Shown here: in pieces, positions 1-10,425 of the stretch
How positions within the stretch are numbered: the stretch's first letter is position 1
Layout of the letters: the number at the start of each line of letters is the position of its first letter
Source of the DNA: Variovorax sp037204085
GTDB taxonomy: Bacteria > Pseudomonadota > Gammaproteobacteria > Burkholderiales > Burkholderiaceae_C
Direction of reading: 5' to 3'
Assembly: GCF_037204085.1 (NCBI RefSeq)
Contig: NZ_JBBCBW010000022.1
Span: 1 to 64,000, forward strand
Length of the DNA stretch: 64,000 bases
Made by a program: the position numbers and the translations under genes
Notes under the pieces: generated by a model
What the model was told of the DNA's origin: nothing
What the model saw: the letters and a program-made list of their open reading frames with translations, nothing else
The model's database searches: none

Positions 1-80
1 CGAAATAAAGGAGGAGGCCGCAGGCCGGGGGACATTCGCGGAGAAAGGTACCCCGTCGGCGGGTGCGCGCCCCGAACGAT
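1..80. repeat. Copy A of a dispersed repeat
   Basis: Positions 1-63 are identical to 35973-36035, and weaker similarity continues to about 77. A third, inverted and diverged copy lies at 35783-35876. The unit contains a short hairpin, GGCC-gca-GGCC. Nothing in it looks coding. It lies just past the 3' end of an ABC transporter operon and may extend beyond the window's left edge. It could be a REP-like or MITE-like intergenic element. Confidence 0.8.
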
Positions 81-115
81 CCTCAGCACGACGAACAAGA
101 GCGCACCGCTTCATC

Positions 116-912
<797 letters not shown>

Positions 913-913
<1 letters not shown>

Positions 914-1779
914 CACAGTGCTGCCCAAGCGAACATGCGGCGGTTGAGCGCCTTGAAAGCGAAGTCGGACACCAGCCCGATGACGCCGATCACGATGATC
1001 CCGAAGATGATCTGCCCGGTGTTCAGCAACGCCTGGCTGTCGGTGATCATGTGGCCGATGCCGGACGAAGAGCCGATGAGTTCGGCCACGATCACGTAGG
1101 TCCACGCCCAGCCCAGCACCAGGCGCAGGGTTTCGGCAATGCCGGGTGCGGCGCCGGGAATGAGCACCCGCGCGACGATGCCGCGGCTCTTGGCGCCCAG
1201 CGTGTAGGCGGCCTCGACCAGGTCGCGCCGCGCACCGCCGACGGTGACTGCGACCATCAGCGTGATCTGGAACACCGAGCCGATGAAAATGACCAGCAGC
1301 TTCTGCGCCTCGCCGATGCCCGCCCAAAGAATCAAGAGCGGAATGAAGGCCGAGGCCGGCAGGTAGCGGCAAAACGAGACGAAGGGCTCGAAGAAGGCCT
1401 CGACGCCTTTCCACGTGCCCATGGCAACGCCCAGCGGCACCGCGACGATGGTCGCCAGCACAAAGCCGCCGAACACGCGCCACACCGTCATGCCGATGTC
1501 GTGGATGAAGTTGTATTCGGTGAAGAGCAGCACGCCCTCTTTCACCATGGTGACGGGGCTCGCCAGGAAGGTCGGCGACACGAAGCCGCCGAGCGTGAAG
1601 AAGGCCCACACCGCCACGAACAGCACGAAGAAGCCGAGCCCCAGCAGCCAGCGTGCACGCGCGCCCACGGGTTCGAGCGGCGCCAGCGAGCGCCTGCGGC
1701 GGGGTGCCGCAGGCGCCGCCGCCAGCCGGGCGGGAACCGCCGCCGGCTCGGATGAATTCATGACAGGCGTCGCTTCCAT
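913..1779 (-). CDS. ABC transporter permease, SsuC/TauC type
   Basis: A 288-residue inner-membrane permease with an Ala/Pro/Arg-rich N-terminal tail of about 40 residues followed by about six hydrophobic segments. The EAA loop that contacts the ATPase is visible around 189-209 (EAAYTLGAKSRG...). The start at 1779 gives the full tail; a second ATG six codons later (1761) is equally possible because neither has a strong ribosome site. Fifteen bases separate it from the binding-protein gene upstream and it overlaps the ATPase gene downstream by one base. Presumably it forms a homodimer channel, as in other two-domain NitT/TauT systems. Confidence 0.93.
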
Positions 1780-1794
1780 GCTGCTGGCTCGCTC

Positions 1795-2763
1795 TTACTT
1801 GATGAAGCTGGTGTCGAAGGTGGCGGCCAGGTCGTCGGGCGCCTTGCGGATGACGCCGGACTCCAGCAGGATGGCCTGTGCGTCCTTCATGAAGGGCGTG
1901 ATCTCGCTCGCAAAGAACTTCTGGTTGGCTGCCTTGTCCGACCAGCGCAGGTAGGCCGACGACTTGGCGAACTGCTCGCCGGTCTGCTTGACGGCCGCGC
2001 CCATGATTTCGTTCGACTTGGCCGGATCGGCCTTGATCATGTCGATGGCTTCGAAGTACGAATTGGTGAGCGCCTGAGCGGCCTTGGCGTTGGCCTTGAG
2101 CCACGTGGGCGCGCAGCCGACGGTGTCCATCACCATCGGATAGTCGAGCGTGGTTGCCAGGATCTTGCCCGCGGCGGGGTTGGCGCGCACGGTGGAGAGA
2201 TACGGCTCGTAGGTCATGGCGGCATCGTTCTGGCCTGCCACGAAGGCCTGCGCAGCGGGCTGCGGCTCGAGCGAGACAAGCTTCACGTCCTTCATGGTCA
2301 TGCCGTTCTTGTTGAGCATCCAGGCCAGGCCGAAGTACGGCGCGGTGCCGGGTGCGCTCACGCCGATGGCCTTGCCCTTGAGGTCGGCAAAGCCCTTGAC
2401 GTCGTTGCGCACGGCCAGGCCGTCGGCGCCGTAGGACTTGTCCATCTGGAAGATCTGCACGATGGGCACGCCGTTGGCGTTCCACGCCACATGGGTTTCG
2501 ACCGTGGTGGCCGCGCACTGGATGGAGCCCGAGGCCAGCGCCAGGTGGCGGTCTTTCTGCGGGATCATCTTGAGCTCGACGTCGAGCCCGTTCTTCTTGA
2601 AGATGCCGGCCTTGTCGGCCAGCGTGAGCGGTGCAAAGCCGGTCCAACCCGACATGCCGAGCACGATCTTGGTTTCCTGCGCGGCGGCCGTTCCGGCCAT
2701 GCCTGCTGCACATGCGCCTGCTGCCAGCAGGGAAGCGACTTTCACAATTACCGTCTTGACCAT
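1795..2763 (-). CDS. ABC transporter substrate-binding protein, NitT/TauT family
   Basis: A 322-residue periplasmic binding protein with a Sec-type signal peptide of about 28 residues (cleavage near TAAA-Q). It is the first gene of the operon. From memory of the family, the stretches around MSGWTGFAPLTLA and TTVETHVAWNANG resemble binding proteins found beside urea-carboxylase or carboxyguanidine genes, so a small urea-like or guanidine-like ligand is a reasonable guess; no such enzymes are in this window. Transcription probably starts in the palindrome-rich region 2836-2935 shared with recQ. I see no guanidine riboswitch in the 5' leader. Confidence 0.9.
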   Translation of the reverse strand: MVKTVIVKVASLLAAGACAAGMAGTAAAQETKIVLGMSGWTGFAPLTLADKAGIFKKNGLDVELKMIPQKDRHLALASGSIQCAATTVETHVAWNANGVPIVQIFQMDKSYGADGLAVRNDVKGFADLKGKAIGVSAPGTAPYFGLAWMLNKNGMTMKDVKLVSLEPQPAAQAFVAGQNDAAMTYEPYLSTVRANPAAGKILATTLDYPMVMDTVGCAPTWLKANAKAAQALTNSYFEAIDMIKADPAKSNEIMGAAVKQTGEQFAKSSAYLRWSDKAANQKFFASEITPFMKDAQAILLESGVIRKAPDDLAATFDTSFIK

Positions 2764-2835
2764 GGGTACTCCTGGTTCTGTTCTCTGAAAAGGCTCGGCG
2801 ATGCGCCCCTGATAGCGGGATACGCGCGCCTCGCA

Positions 2836-2864
2836 TTGTTGCCAAGCGCCCCAACTTGTATATA
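2836..2864 (+). promoter_or_regulatory. Candidate sigma-70 promoter for recQ
   Basis: TTGTTG (2836-2841), a 17-base spacer and TATATA (2859-2864) fit a vegetative promoter reading toward recQ. The -10 box is embedded in the palindrome TGTATATACA, so a repressor bound there would block it. Confidence 0.5.
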
Positions 2865-2935
2865 CAGGATAACCCGGGAGAGCCGTTTCGGTGCATTTCT
2901 TAAGGAAAATGCACCAGATTGCTGTCTATACAGGA
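2857..2935. promoter_or_regulatory. Cluster of operator-like palindromes between the ABC operon and recQ
   Basis: Three dyads lie in 80 bases: TGTATATACA (2857-2866, perfect); GGTGCATTT / AAATGCACC (2890-2898 and 2907-2915, 9-base arms, 8-base spacer); CTGTCTATACAG (2922-2933). The sequence TATACAGGA occurs twice (2861-2869, 2927-2935). The outer two resemble the TNGTNNNACNA half-site pattern of GntR-family operators. They sit upstream of the minus-strand transporter operon. No GntR gene is in the window, so the regulator would be encoded elsewhere. Confidence 0.5.
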
Positions 2936-3053
2936 GAGCGGCGGGACGGGTTTTGCGATTGCAAACCTCGTGCCACGGTCATGTCGATGCCACTGGGGGA
3001 CAATCCGGGGTCGCTCCCTTTTTCCCGGTTCCCGCCCCTTCGCCACTGCCCTC

Positions 3054-4949
<1,896 letters not shown>

Positions 4950-4973
4950 GCTCGTCCGCCTCGCGCGTATCGG

Positions 4974-6164
4974 TCAGCTGGCCGGCGGCAGCGTGATCGG
5001 CACCGGCCGCGTGAGCAGATCGACATACAGCTCGAAGAAGCGCGCGTTGTCGAACTTCTTCACCACGGTCATCTTCTGCAGCGTGGGCCCCGCGGGCTGT
5101 GCGCTGTAGCCGATGGAGCGGCCGTTTTGTGCGGCGCCGGGCTGGGCGACCACGTCGACGTACTGCTCCACCGTTTGCGTGGCGTAGCTCGGATCGATGA
5201 GGTAGGCGAGCGTGAGCGTGTCCCAGATGTTCTGCGTGTAGCTGGGGTTGTTCTCGAAGCCGTTGGTGCCGCTGAAGCCGTAGCCGTTGAGCTGCCTGAA
5301 CACCTCGGTCACGGGCGTGGGCCTGGCGGTGTGGGCAATGCGGTCGTAGATGGGCTTGGTGAGAAACACGGTGTCGGTCACGTCGAGCGGCACCACCACC
5401 TGCGGAATTGGCAGGCGCACCACGAACTGCGCGGCCTCGGGGTCGAACCACCAGTTGAACTCGGCGAACTTGGTGGTGTTGCCCGCCACGTCGATAGCGC
5501 CGCCCATGTAGATGATCTTCTTGATGAGCGGCACGATCTCGGGGTTCTGCTTGACCGCAAGCGCAATGTTGGTGAGCGGGCCAATGGCAAGGATGGTGAT
5601 CTCGTTGGGGTTGGCCTTCACCGTATCGACGATGAAGTCGACCGCGCTCTTGCGCTGCAGCACGGTGCGGGTCGCGAATCCGTCGGGCGAGGGCTTCAGG
5701 TCGGCATCGGTCTTGGGCTCGGGCCCGCTCCATGCGCCCAAGTAGCCGTCGCCTCCGGCTCCAGCGGCCATTTCGGCCTCGATGGTTGCGTAGTCGTGGT
5801 TGAACGCGTAGTTCGCACCGGCATAAATGCCGATGCGGTTTCCCACGCCAAGGCGCTCGACGGACATCAGCGCGTCGGCCACGCCCTGCTTGAGCCACTG
5901 GTTGCCCGAAACCACGCTGATGCCCATGACCTGCACCTTGCCCGAGGCCTGCAGCTGCGCGGCCATGACGCCGAGCTGGCCGTCGTCGCTCATGGTGTTG
6001 TAGTCGCTGTCGATGATGATCTTCTGCGCGGGAGGCGGGGCTGCACCGTACCCCGGGGCGAGCCCGATGCCGCCGTTGTTGTCACCGCCGCCGCCGCAGG
6101 CCGACAGCACCGTGGCAAGCAGGGCCGCGGCCATCCATTTGCGTCGCTGAATCCGAATCTTCAT
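4974..6164 (-). CDS. Nucleoside hydrolase-family lipoprotein
   Basis: A 396-residue secreted lipoprotein of the inosine/uridine-preferring nucleoside hydrolase family, which cleaves the N-glycosidic bond of ribonucleosides. The lipobox LSAC places the lipidated Cys at 23, followed by Gly/Asn/Pro-rich linker. The calcium and ribose binding Asp cluster is present as DSD (52-54) and DD (60-61), a variant of the usual DxDxGxDD. IGPLTNIAL and EFNWWFDPEAA match conserved family stretches. The ATG at 6164 is preceded by AAGGAG. Most family members are cytoplasmic; a lipidated form suggests scavenging of extracellular nucleosides. Two LacI-type operators lie about 40-65 bases upstream. Confidence 0.88.
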   Translation of the reverse strand: MKIRIQRRKWMAAALLATVLSACGGGGDNNGGIGLAPGYGAAPPPAQKIIIDSDYNTMSDDGQLGVMAAQLQASGKVQVMGISVVSGNQWLKQGVADALMSVERLGVGNRIGIYAGANYAFNHDYATIEAEMAAGAGGDGYLGAWSGPEPKTDADLKPSPDGFATRTVLQRKSAVDFIVDTVKANPNEITILAIGPLTNIALAVKQNPEIVPLIKKIIYMGGAIDVAGNTTKFAEFNWWFDPEAAQFVVRLPIPQVVVPLDVTDTVFLTKPIYDRIAHTARPTPVTEVFRQLNGYGFSGTNGFENNPSYTQNIWDTLTLAYLIDPSYATQTVEQYVDVVAQPGAAQNGRSIGYSAQPAGPTLQKMTVVKKFDNARFFELYVDLLTRPVPITLPPAS

Positions 6165-6204
6165 CCCGGCTCCTTTGAGTTGGTATTGCCTTGTAGAACT
6201 AAAC

Positions 6205-6229
6205 GCCAAACGATTGCGCAAACGTTTGC
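6205..6229. promoter_or_regulatory. Tandem LacI/PurR-type operators
   Basis: GCAAACGTTTGC (6218-6229) is a perfect palindrome carrying the central CG of LacI-family sites; its surroundings match most of the E. coli PurR consensus ACGCAAACGTTTGCGT. Directly beside it, CCAAACGATTGC (6206-6217) is a second, imperfect copy. They lie 41-65 bases upstream of the nucleoside hydrolase start and face no other gene, so they probably control it. No LacI-family gene is in the window. Confidence 0.6.
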
Positions 6230-6305
6230 TTGAACTCTAATAGGCGAGCCGAAAGAGCGGCAAAAGGGATGGTTTCAAGCAGTAACCGCGATGGCGCGAG
6301 GCCGC

Positions 6306-7904
6306 TCAGCCCGGGGCGGGCTCGGCATCGAGCAGGCGGATTTCGCGCAATGGCGTGCGATGGAGCAGGTAGGGCTGCTCGGCGGCCGCTTCGGACTTCT
6401 GGAGCCCCGGCAGGGTCTTGGTCGAAGCCGATGCGGGGCACGCGCCGCCATTGCGCATTGCCAGCGCGGCGGCCAGCCGAGCCTCGGCCGGATCGCCGAG
6501 CGCATGGTCGAAATCGTCGGCCACGGTGCAGCTGGGCGCCAAGCCGTCGCCATAGTCGCCGAAGTTCTTGGCGTTGACGCCCTGGAACTGGATGGCGAAG
6601 TAGCTCGTGCCGCAGTTGTCTTGCGGAGAAAAGCCGTAGGGCTTGCCGCAGGTGGCGCCGCCGACGAGGTTGACCTGCACGTCGACCCCGCGCAGGCTGT
6701 TGATGACCGATTCGCTCGCCGAGCAGGTGTCGGGGCCGACCAGCACCGTCACCTGCGAAAGGCCGAGCCTGGGGAGCTCGGCGCCTGAACGGCTCCTGGC
6801 GTGGAACGGAATGATGGTTTGCGCCGGGGTCAGGTGAAAAGGGTTCTTGTCGTTGAAGACAAGGCGCTCGAAGGTCTTGCCCGAAGTTGCAGTCGGCGAA
6901 GACACCATGGCGGCCAGCCGGCTCGCGATGTTGAGCTGGCCGCCGCCGTTGTAGCGCATGTCGAGCACCAGGTCCTGGATGCCGCTGCCGGCCTTCAGTT
7001 GGTTGACCGCATCGATGAGCTGCGCTTCGGAGGTCGTGATGTGGTCGTTGAAGAGCAGGTAGCCCACGCGGCCGCTGCCGGTGTCGATGGTCTTCACGTT
7101 CTGCACCGGCGTGCGCGTGATGCTCGCGGCCGACAGCGTCACGGTGCGCGTGGTGCCGCCTTCCTGCAGCTTGAAGGTGTGCGATTCGCCGACGGTGGTG
7201 GGTGAGATGCCGCGGTTGATGACGGCGGTGTTGGTACCTTCGATGACGTCGACGCCATCGACTTCGAGCACCTTTGCGCCGCGTGCAATGCCGGCCGATG
7301 CGGCGGGCGAGCCAGGTTCAGTGAATGCAATGCGCAGGTCGCGCGGCCGCGAGTTGCGCACGAAGGCGAACTCCATGCCGTAGCCCGGCGCCACGCCGGC
7401 CTCCGAGAGCTGCCGGTACCGCTCGGTGTCGTACACGTAGTGAAAGCGGTCCTTCGCACGGCCCGATGCGGTGAGGGCCGGGCTCTTGAGCACGCTGAAG
7501 TAGGCCACCGGCGTGGCGTAGTCGGCGGCCTTCAGGGTGGTCGGCACCTCGCCGTACCAAAGATAGGTTTCGTCGATCCAGCCGCGCACCCAGCGCTTTT
7601 CGTCGGTGAGCGTGCCGGCCTTGTCGGGGTAGGCGGTGCCGGTCTCGGGGTTGGTGCCCGTGCGCGGCGCGGCGCACAGGCCGGCCACGGTGGACGAGGC
7701 AACGATGGTGTCGTCATTGCCGCCGCTGGCGGGGGGCGTGGTGGTGGGCGGCAGGAAGACGGGCAGCCCGCCGCCGCCCCCTCCTCCTCCGCCCCCACCG
7801 CCGCAAGCGGCCAGAACGAAGGCGGCAAAGGCCAGCGCAAATGCGGCTTGCGCGCGGGCAGTGGCGCGCGGCTTCTCCCGCGCGTTCGCTTCGAGTGAAT
7901 TCAT
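6306..7904 (-). CDS. S41-family (C-terminal processing type) peptidase lipoprotein
   Basis: A 532-residue lipoprotein protease. The lipobox LAAC (Cys34) is followed by twelve consecutive Gly (35-46) and a Pro/Thr linker. A PDZ-like segment spans about 170-260 and an S41 domain about 270-470. The Ser/Lys dyad region is visible as TCSASE (Ser395 or Ser397) and GKPYG (Lys421), with RYNGGG near 317-322. The start at 7904 has AGGAGG eight bases upstream. The family cleaves C-terminal regions of exported proteins; the substrate here is unknown. The AAA ATPase gene lies 89 bases upstream on the same strand. Confidence 0.88.
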   Translation of the reverse strand: MNSLEANAREKPRATARAQAAFALAFAAFVLAACGGGGGGGGGGGGLPVFLPPTTTPPASGGNDDTIVASSTVAGLCAAPRTGTNPETGTAYPDKAGTLTDEKRWVRGWIDETYLWYGEVPTTLKAADYATPVAYFSVLKSPALTASGRAKDRFHYVYDTERYRQLSEAGVAPGYGMEFAFVRNSRPRDLRIAFTEPGSPAASAGIARGAKVLEVDGVDVIEGTNTAVINRGISPTTVGESHTFKLQEGGTTRTVTLSAASITRTPVQNVKTIDTGSGRVGYLLFNDHITTSEAQLIDAVNQLKAGSGIQDLVLDMRYNGGGQLNIASRLAAMVSSPTATSGKTFERLVFNDKNPFHLTPAQTIIPFHARSRSGAELPRLGLSQVTVLVGPDTCSASESVINSLRGVDVQVNLVGGATCGKPYGFSPQDNCGTSYFAIQFQGVNAKNFGDYGDGLAPSCTVADDFDHALGDPAEARLAAALAMRNGGACPASASTKTLPGLQKSEAAAEQPYLLHRTPLREIRLLDAEPAPG

Positions 7905-7993
7905 CGAGCCCCTCCTCGTGTCCGCTGCCGCGGGCGGTTTTCTTGTTTGCCGCTTTTTAATGGTTGTGTTCTGCGGCGGTGTTCTGCAACGGT

Positions 7994-10318
7994 CTACTGC
8001 ACAAAACCGATGCCGCGCGATTCGCGCACTTCTGGCTTGATGCGGTGCTCGGCCTCGAGCTGGTCCAGGAATTCGGCGGCCGAAAAGTCGACCGCCAAGA
8101 TATCCGTCTGCCGTTTCACGGCGGCAAAATCGCCCGGGCACAGCTGCCTCATTTGCGCCAGGCGCGTCTTGATTTCTCCGGTGAGCAATGCCGCGTCGCC
8201 GGCCAGTGCCTCGGTAATGAACATGCGCTCGCGCTGCGCGGCTGTCAGCGGCATGAACTTGATCTTGAACGTGAAGCGCCTGAGCGCCGCCTGGTCGAGC
8301 CGGTCGAGCAGGTTGGTCGTGCAGATGAAGACGCCATTGAAGCGCTCCATGCCCTGCAGCATCTCGTTGACTTCGGTCACTTCATAGGTGCGCTGCGCGC
8401 CGCGCCGGTCCTGCAGAAAGCTGTCGGCCTCGTCGAGCAGCAGCACGGCCTTTTCGGCCTCCGCCTCCCTGAACATGGCGGCCATGTTCTGCTCGGTTTC
8501 GCCGACGTACTTGCTCATGAGGTCGCTGGCCTGCTTGATGATGAGCGGGCGGCCGATGGCCTTGGCAATGTGCTCGGCCAGCGCAGTCTTGCCGGTGCCG
8601 GGTGCGCCGTAGAAGCACAGCGTGCCGTGCCCGCGCGCTTTGATGGCGGCCACGATGCGCGGAATCTCGAAACGGGTTTCGACATTGAGCATGTCGAGGT
8701 CGTAGGTGGTCACGCTGCGCCGCTCGCCCAGGCCGGTGTCGAGCGTGCCAAGCGCGAGGTCGGCATTCTTGAGCTGCCGCTCGATGAGCGCTTCCATCGA
8801 TGCGCCCTCCGTTTGGGCGAGCCCCGCAAAGCGCACTGCGGTGCGGATCTGCGCGGGCGTGAGGCCCTTGCGTTCAGCGAGCTTGGCGGTAAAGGCTTCC
8901 GACACCACGATGCCTTCAAGCGTTTTCTTGATGAGCTGCTCGCGCGCACCGGGCGGCGGCGACTTGAGCTCGAGGTGATACGCAAAGCGGCGGCGGAACG
9001 CCGGGTCGATCTGCTCGATGCGGTTGGTGACCCACAGCGTGGGCACCGGGTTGGCTTCGAGGATCTGGTTGACCCAGGCCTTGCCGCTCACGCTGCCGCT
9101 GGTGGGCGCCGGAATCTGCTCGGCACGCGCCATGAACTGCGCGGCTTCGGTGCTGATGGGCGGAAACACGTCTTCCACTTCGTCGAACAGCAGCGCGGCC
9201 TGCGCACTGCCCTTGAGGAACACCTGCGCAATCTGCAGCGAACGGTAGCGGTCACGGCCGCTCAGCGAATTGCCGTCGCGGTCGGCGTATTCGACCTCGA
9301 ACAACTCGAGCCCCGCCGCTTGGGCCACCACCTTGGCGAGCTCGGTCTTGCCCGTGCCGGGCGGCCCGTAGAGCAGCACGTTGACGCCGGGCTCCTTGCG
9401 TGCAACAGCGGCGCGCAGCAGCGTGACGAGCATTTGCGCGTCTTCCTGCACGAAGGAAAAGTCGTGCGTGGTGAGCGTGCTCTTGGCCGAGGGCCGCGTG
9501 AACACGGCCATGAGCTCGTTGTGGTCGCGGTACTCGCGCATCAGCACCGGCGGCAGCTTTTCACTGACCTTCATGAGGTCGGCCAGGTCGGTGATGTTGT
9601 GTTCGGAAATCAGGTTTTCGACCAGGCCGATGCGCTCGAGCCGCGAGCCCGCGCGCAACGCCTCGCCCACTTCGCTCGCATTGACGCCCGCAATGTCGGC
9701 AATGGCCGCATAGGCTTCGGGCGCATTGTTGACCTTGAACTCGACCAGCAGCGAACGCAGGTCGCGCTGGTAGCGCGCGAGCGTGCCGTAGAGCAGCAGC
9801 GCGCGCTCGGCCTTGTTCAACTGCAGCAGGCCCGCGAGCGCATCGATGTTCTTTTCGACCAGCGTCGATTGCTTGCGCAGCGCGTGCGTGAGCCAGTCGC
9901 GCGTGACGGCCAGCACCGAGAGCAAGTCCTTGGGATGGTCCTTGGCGTATTCGTCGAGATAGAAGAACAGCGTGCCTTCTTCATAGGGGCCGCGCCACAC
10001 GCCATGCCGCTCGAGCAGCGTGCGGCCGTCGAAATCTTCCACGCCTTTCCAGGCCTCGTTGCCGGCGCAGCGCCGGCCGAGAAATTCGCGCAGCCGCTGC
10101 AGCACCGCAACGGGCCACACCAGATGGCGGCCGGTGAGCGACAGCAGGCCGTTGATGTCGCGGCGCACGTTGAAGCGCGGCCCCTGCTTGGCGGCGAGCG
10201 TGAGCACGAAGTGCGAGCACATGAGCTCGAGCACCGGCGCGCCCTTGAGCCCGGGCGACGGCAATGCCTGCCCGCGTACCGCAGCAGCCACGACATCGAC
10301 ACCCGCACGCTTGACCAT
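7994..10318 (-). CDS. Tandem AAA ATPase of unknown function
   Basis: A 774-residue cytoplasmic protein with a roughly 300-residue N-terminal region I do not recognise and two AAA modules. Module 1: Walker A GPPGTGKT (318-325), Walker B ALLFDE (375-380). Module 2: Walker A GAPGTGKT (571-578), Walker B VLLLDE (625-630), pore-like segment MSKYVGE near 601-607. Both Walker B motifs keep the catalytic Glu, and module 1 ends in FRRRF, arginine-finger-like. The start at 10318 follows TGGAGG. Domain order recalls Cdc48/p97-like unfoldases, but the N-terminal part is not their N domain. Divergent from threonine ammonia-lyase. Confidence 0.85.
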   Translation of the reverse strand: MVKRAGVDVVAAAVRGQALPSPGLKGAPVLELMCSHFVLTLAAKQGPRFNVRRDINGLLSLTGRHLVWPVAVLQRLREFLGRRCAGNEAWKGVEDFDGRTLLERHGVWRGPYEEGTLFFYLDEYAKDHPKDLLSVLAVTRDWLTHALRKQSTLVEKNIDALAGLLQLNKAERALLLYGTLARYQRDLRSLLVEFKVNNAPEAYAAIADIAGVNASEVGEALRAGSRLERIGLVENLISEHNITDLADLMKVSEKLPPVLMREYRDHNELMAVFTRPSAKSTLTTHDFSFVQEDAQMLVTLLRAAVARKEPGVNVLLYGPPGTGKTELAKVVAQAAGLELFEVEYADRDGNSLSGRDRYRSLQIAQVFLKGSAQAALLFDEVEDVFPPISTEAAQFMARAEQIPAPTSGSVSGKAWVNQILEANPVPTLWVTNRIEQIDPAFRRRFAYHLELKSPPPGAREQLIKKTLEGIVVSEAFTAKLAERKGLTPAQIRTAVRFAGLAQTEGASMEALIERQLKNADLALGTLDTGLGERRSVTTYDLDMLNVETRFEIPRIVAAIKARGHGTLCFYGAPGTGKTALAEHIAKAIGRPLIIKQASDLMSKYVGETEQNMAAMFREAEAEKAVLLLDEADSFLQDRRGAQRTYEVTEVNEMLQGMERFNGVFICTTNLLDRLDQAALRRFTFKIKFMPLTAAQRERMFITEALAGDAALLTGEIKTRLAQMRQLCPGDFAAVKRQTDILAVDFSAAEFLDQLEAEHRIKPEVRESRGIGFVQ

Positions 10319-10425
10319 CGGACAACCTCCAGACGAGGAATTTCTTGGAGCGACCATAACGCAGACTTTTAGCTTGGGGAAGACGCCGGAACGGTAAAAA
10401 CCCTGATGGTGCGATTCCAGCCACA

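Noticed and set aside
914..2896. An open frame continuous with the first ATPase, extending over the permease and receptor genes
   Set aside because: Only residues after 913 look like an ATPase; the rest is out-of-frame reading of clear permease and receptor genes.
2764..3053. Possible guanidine-I (ykkC) riboswitch before the first ABC operon
   Set aside because: I could not find the conserved motif set or the paired ACG-type hairpins in the minus-strand leader.
7964..10372. An 802-codon open frame on the plus strand opposite the AAA ATPase
   Set aside because: High-GC codon bias keeps the opposite frame open. It has no domain, no ribosome site, and lies wholly over a gene with clear Walker motifs.
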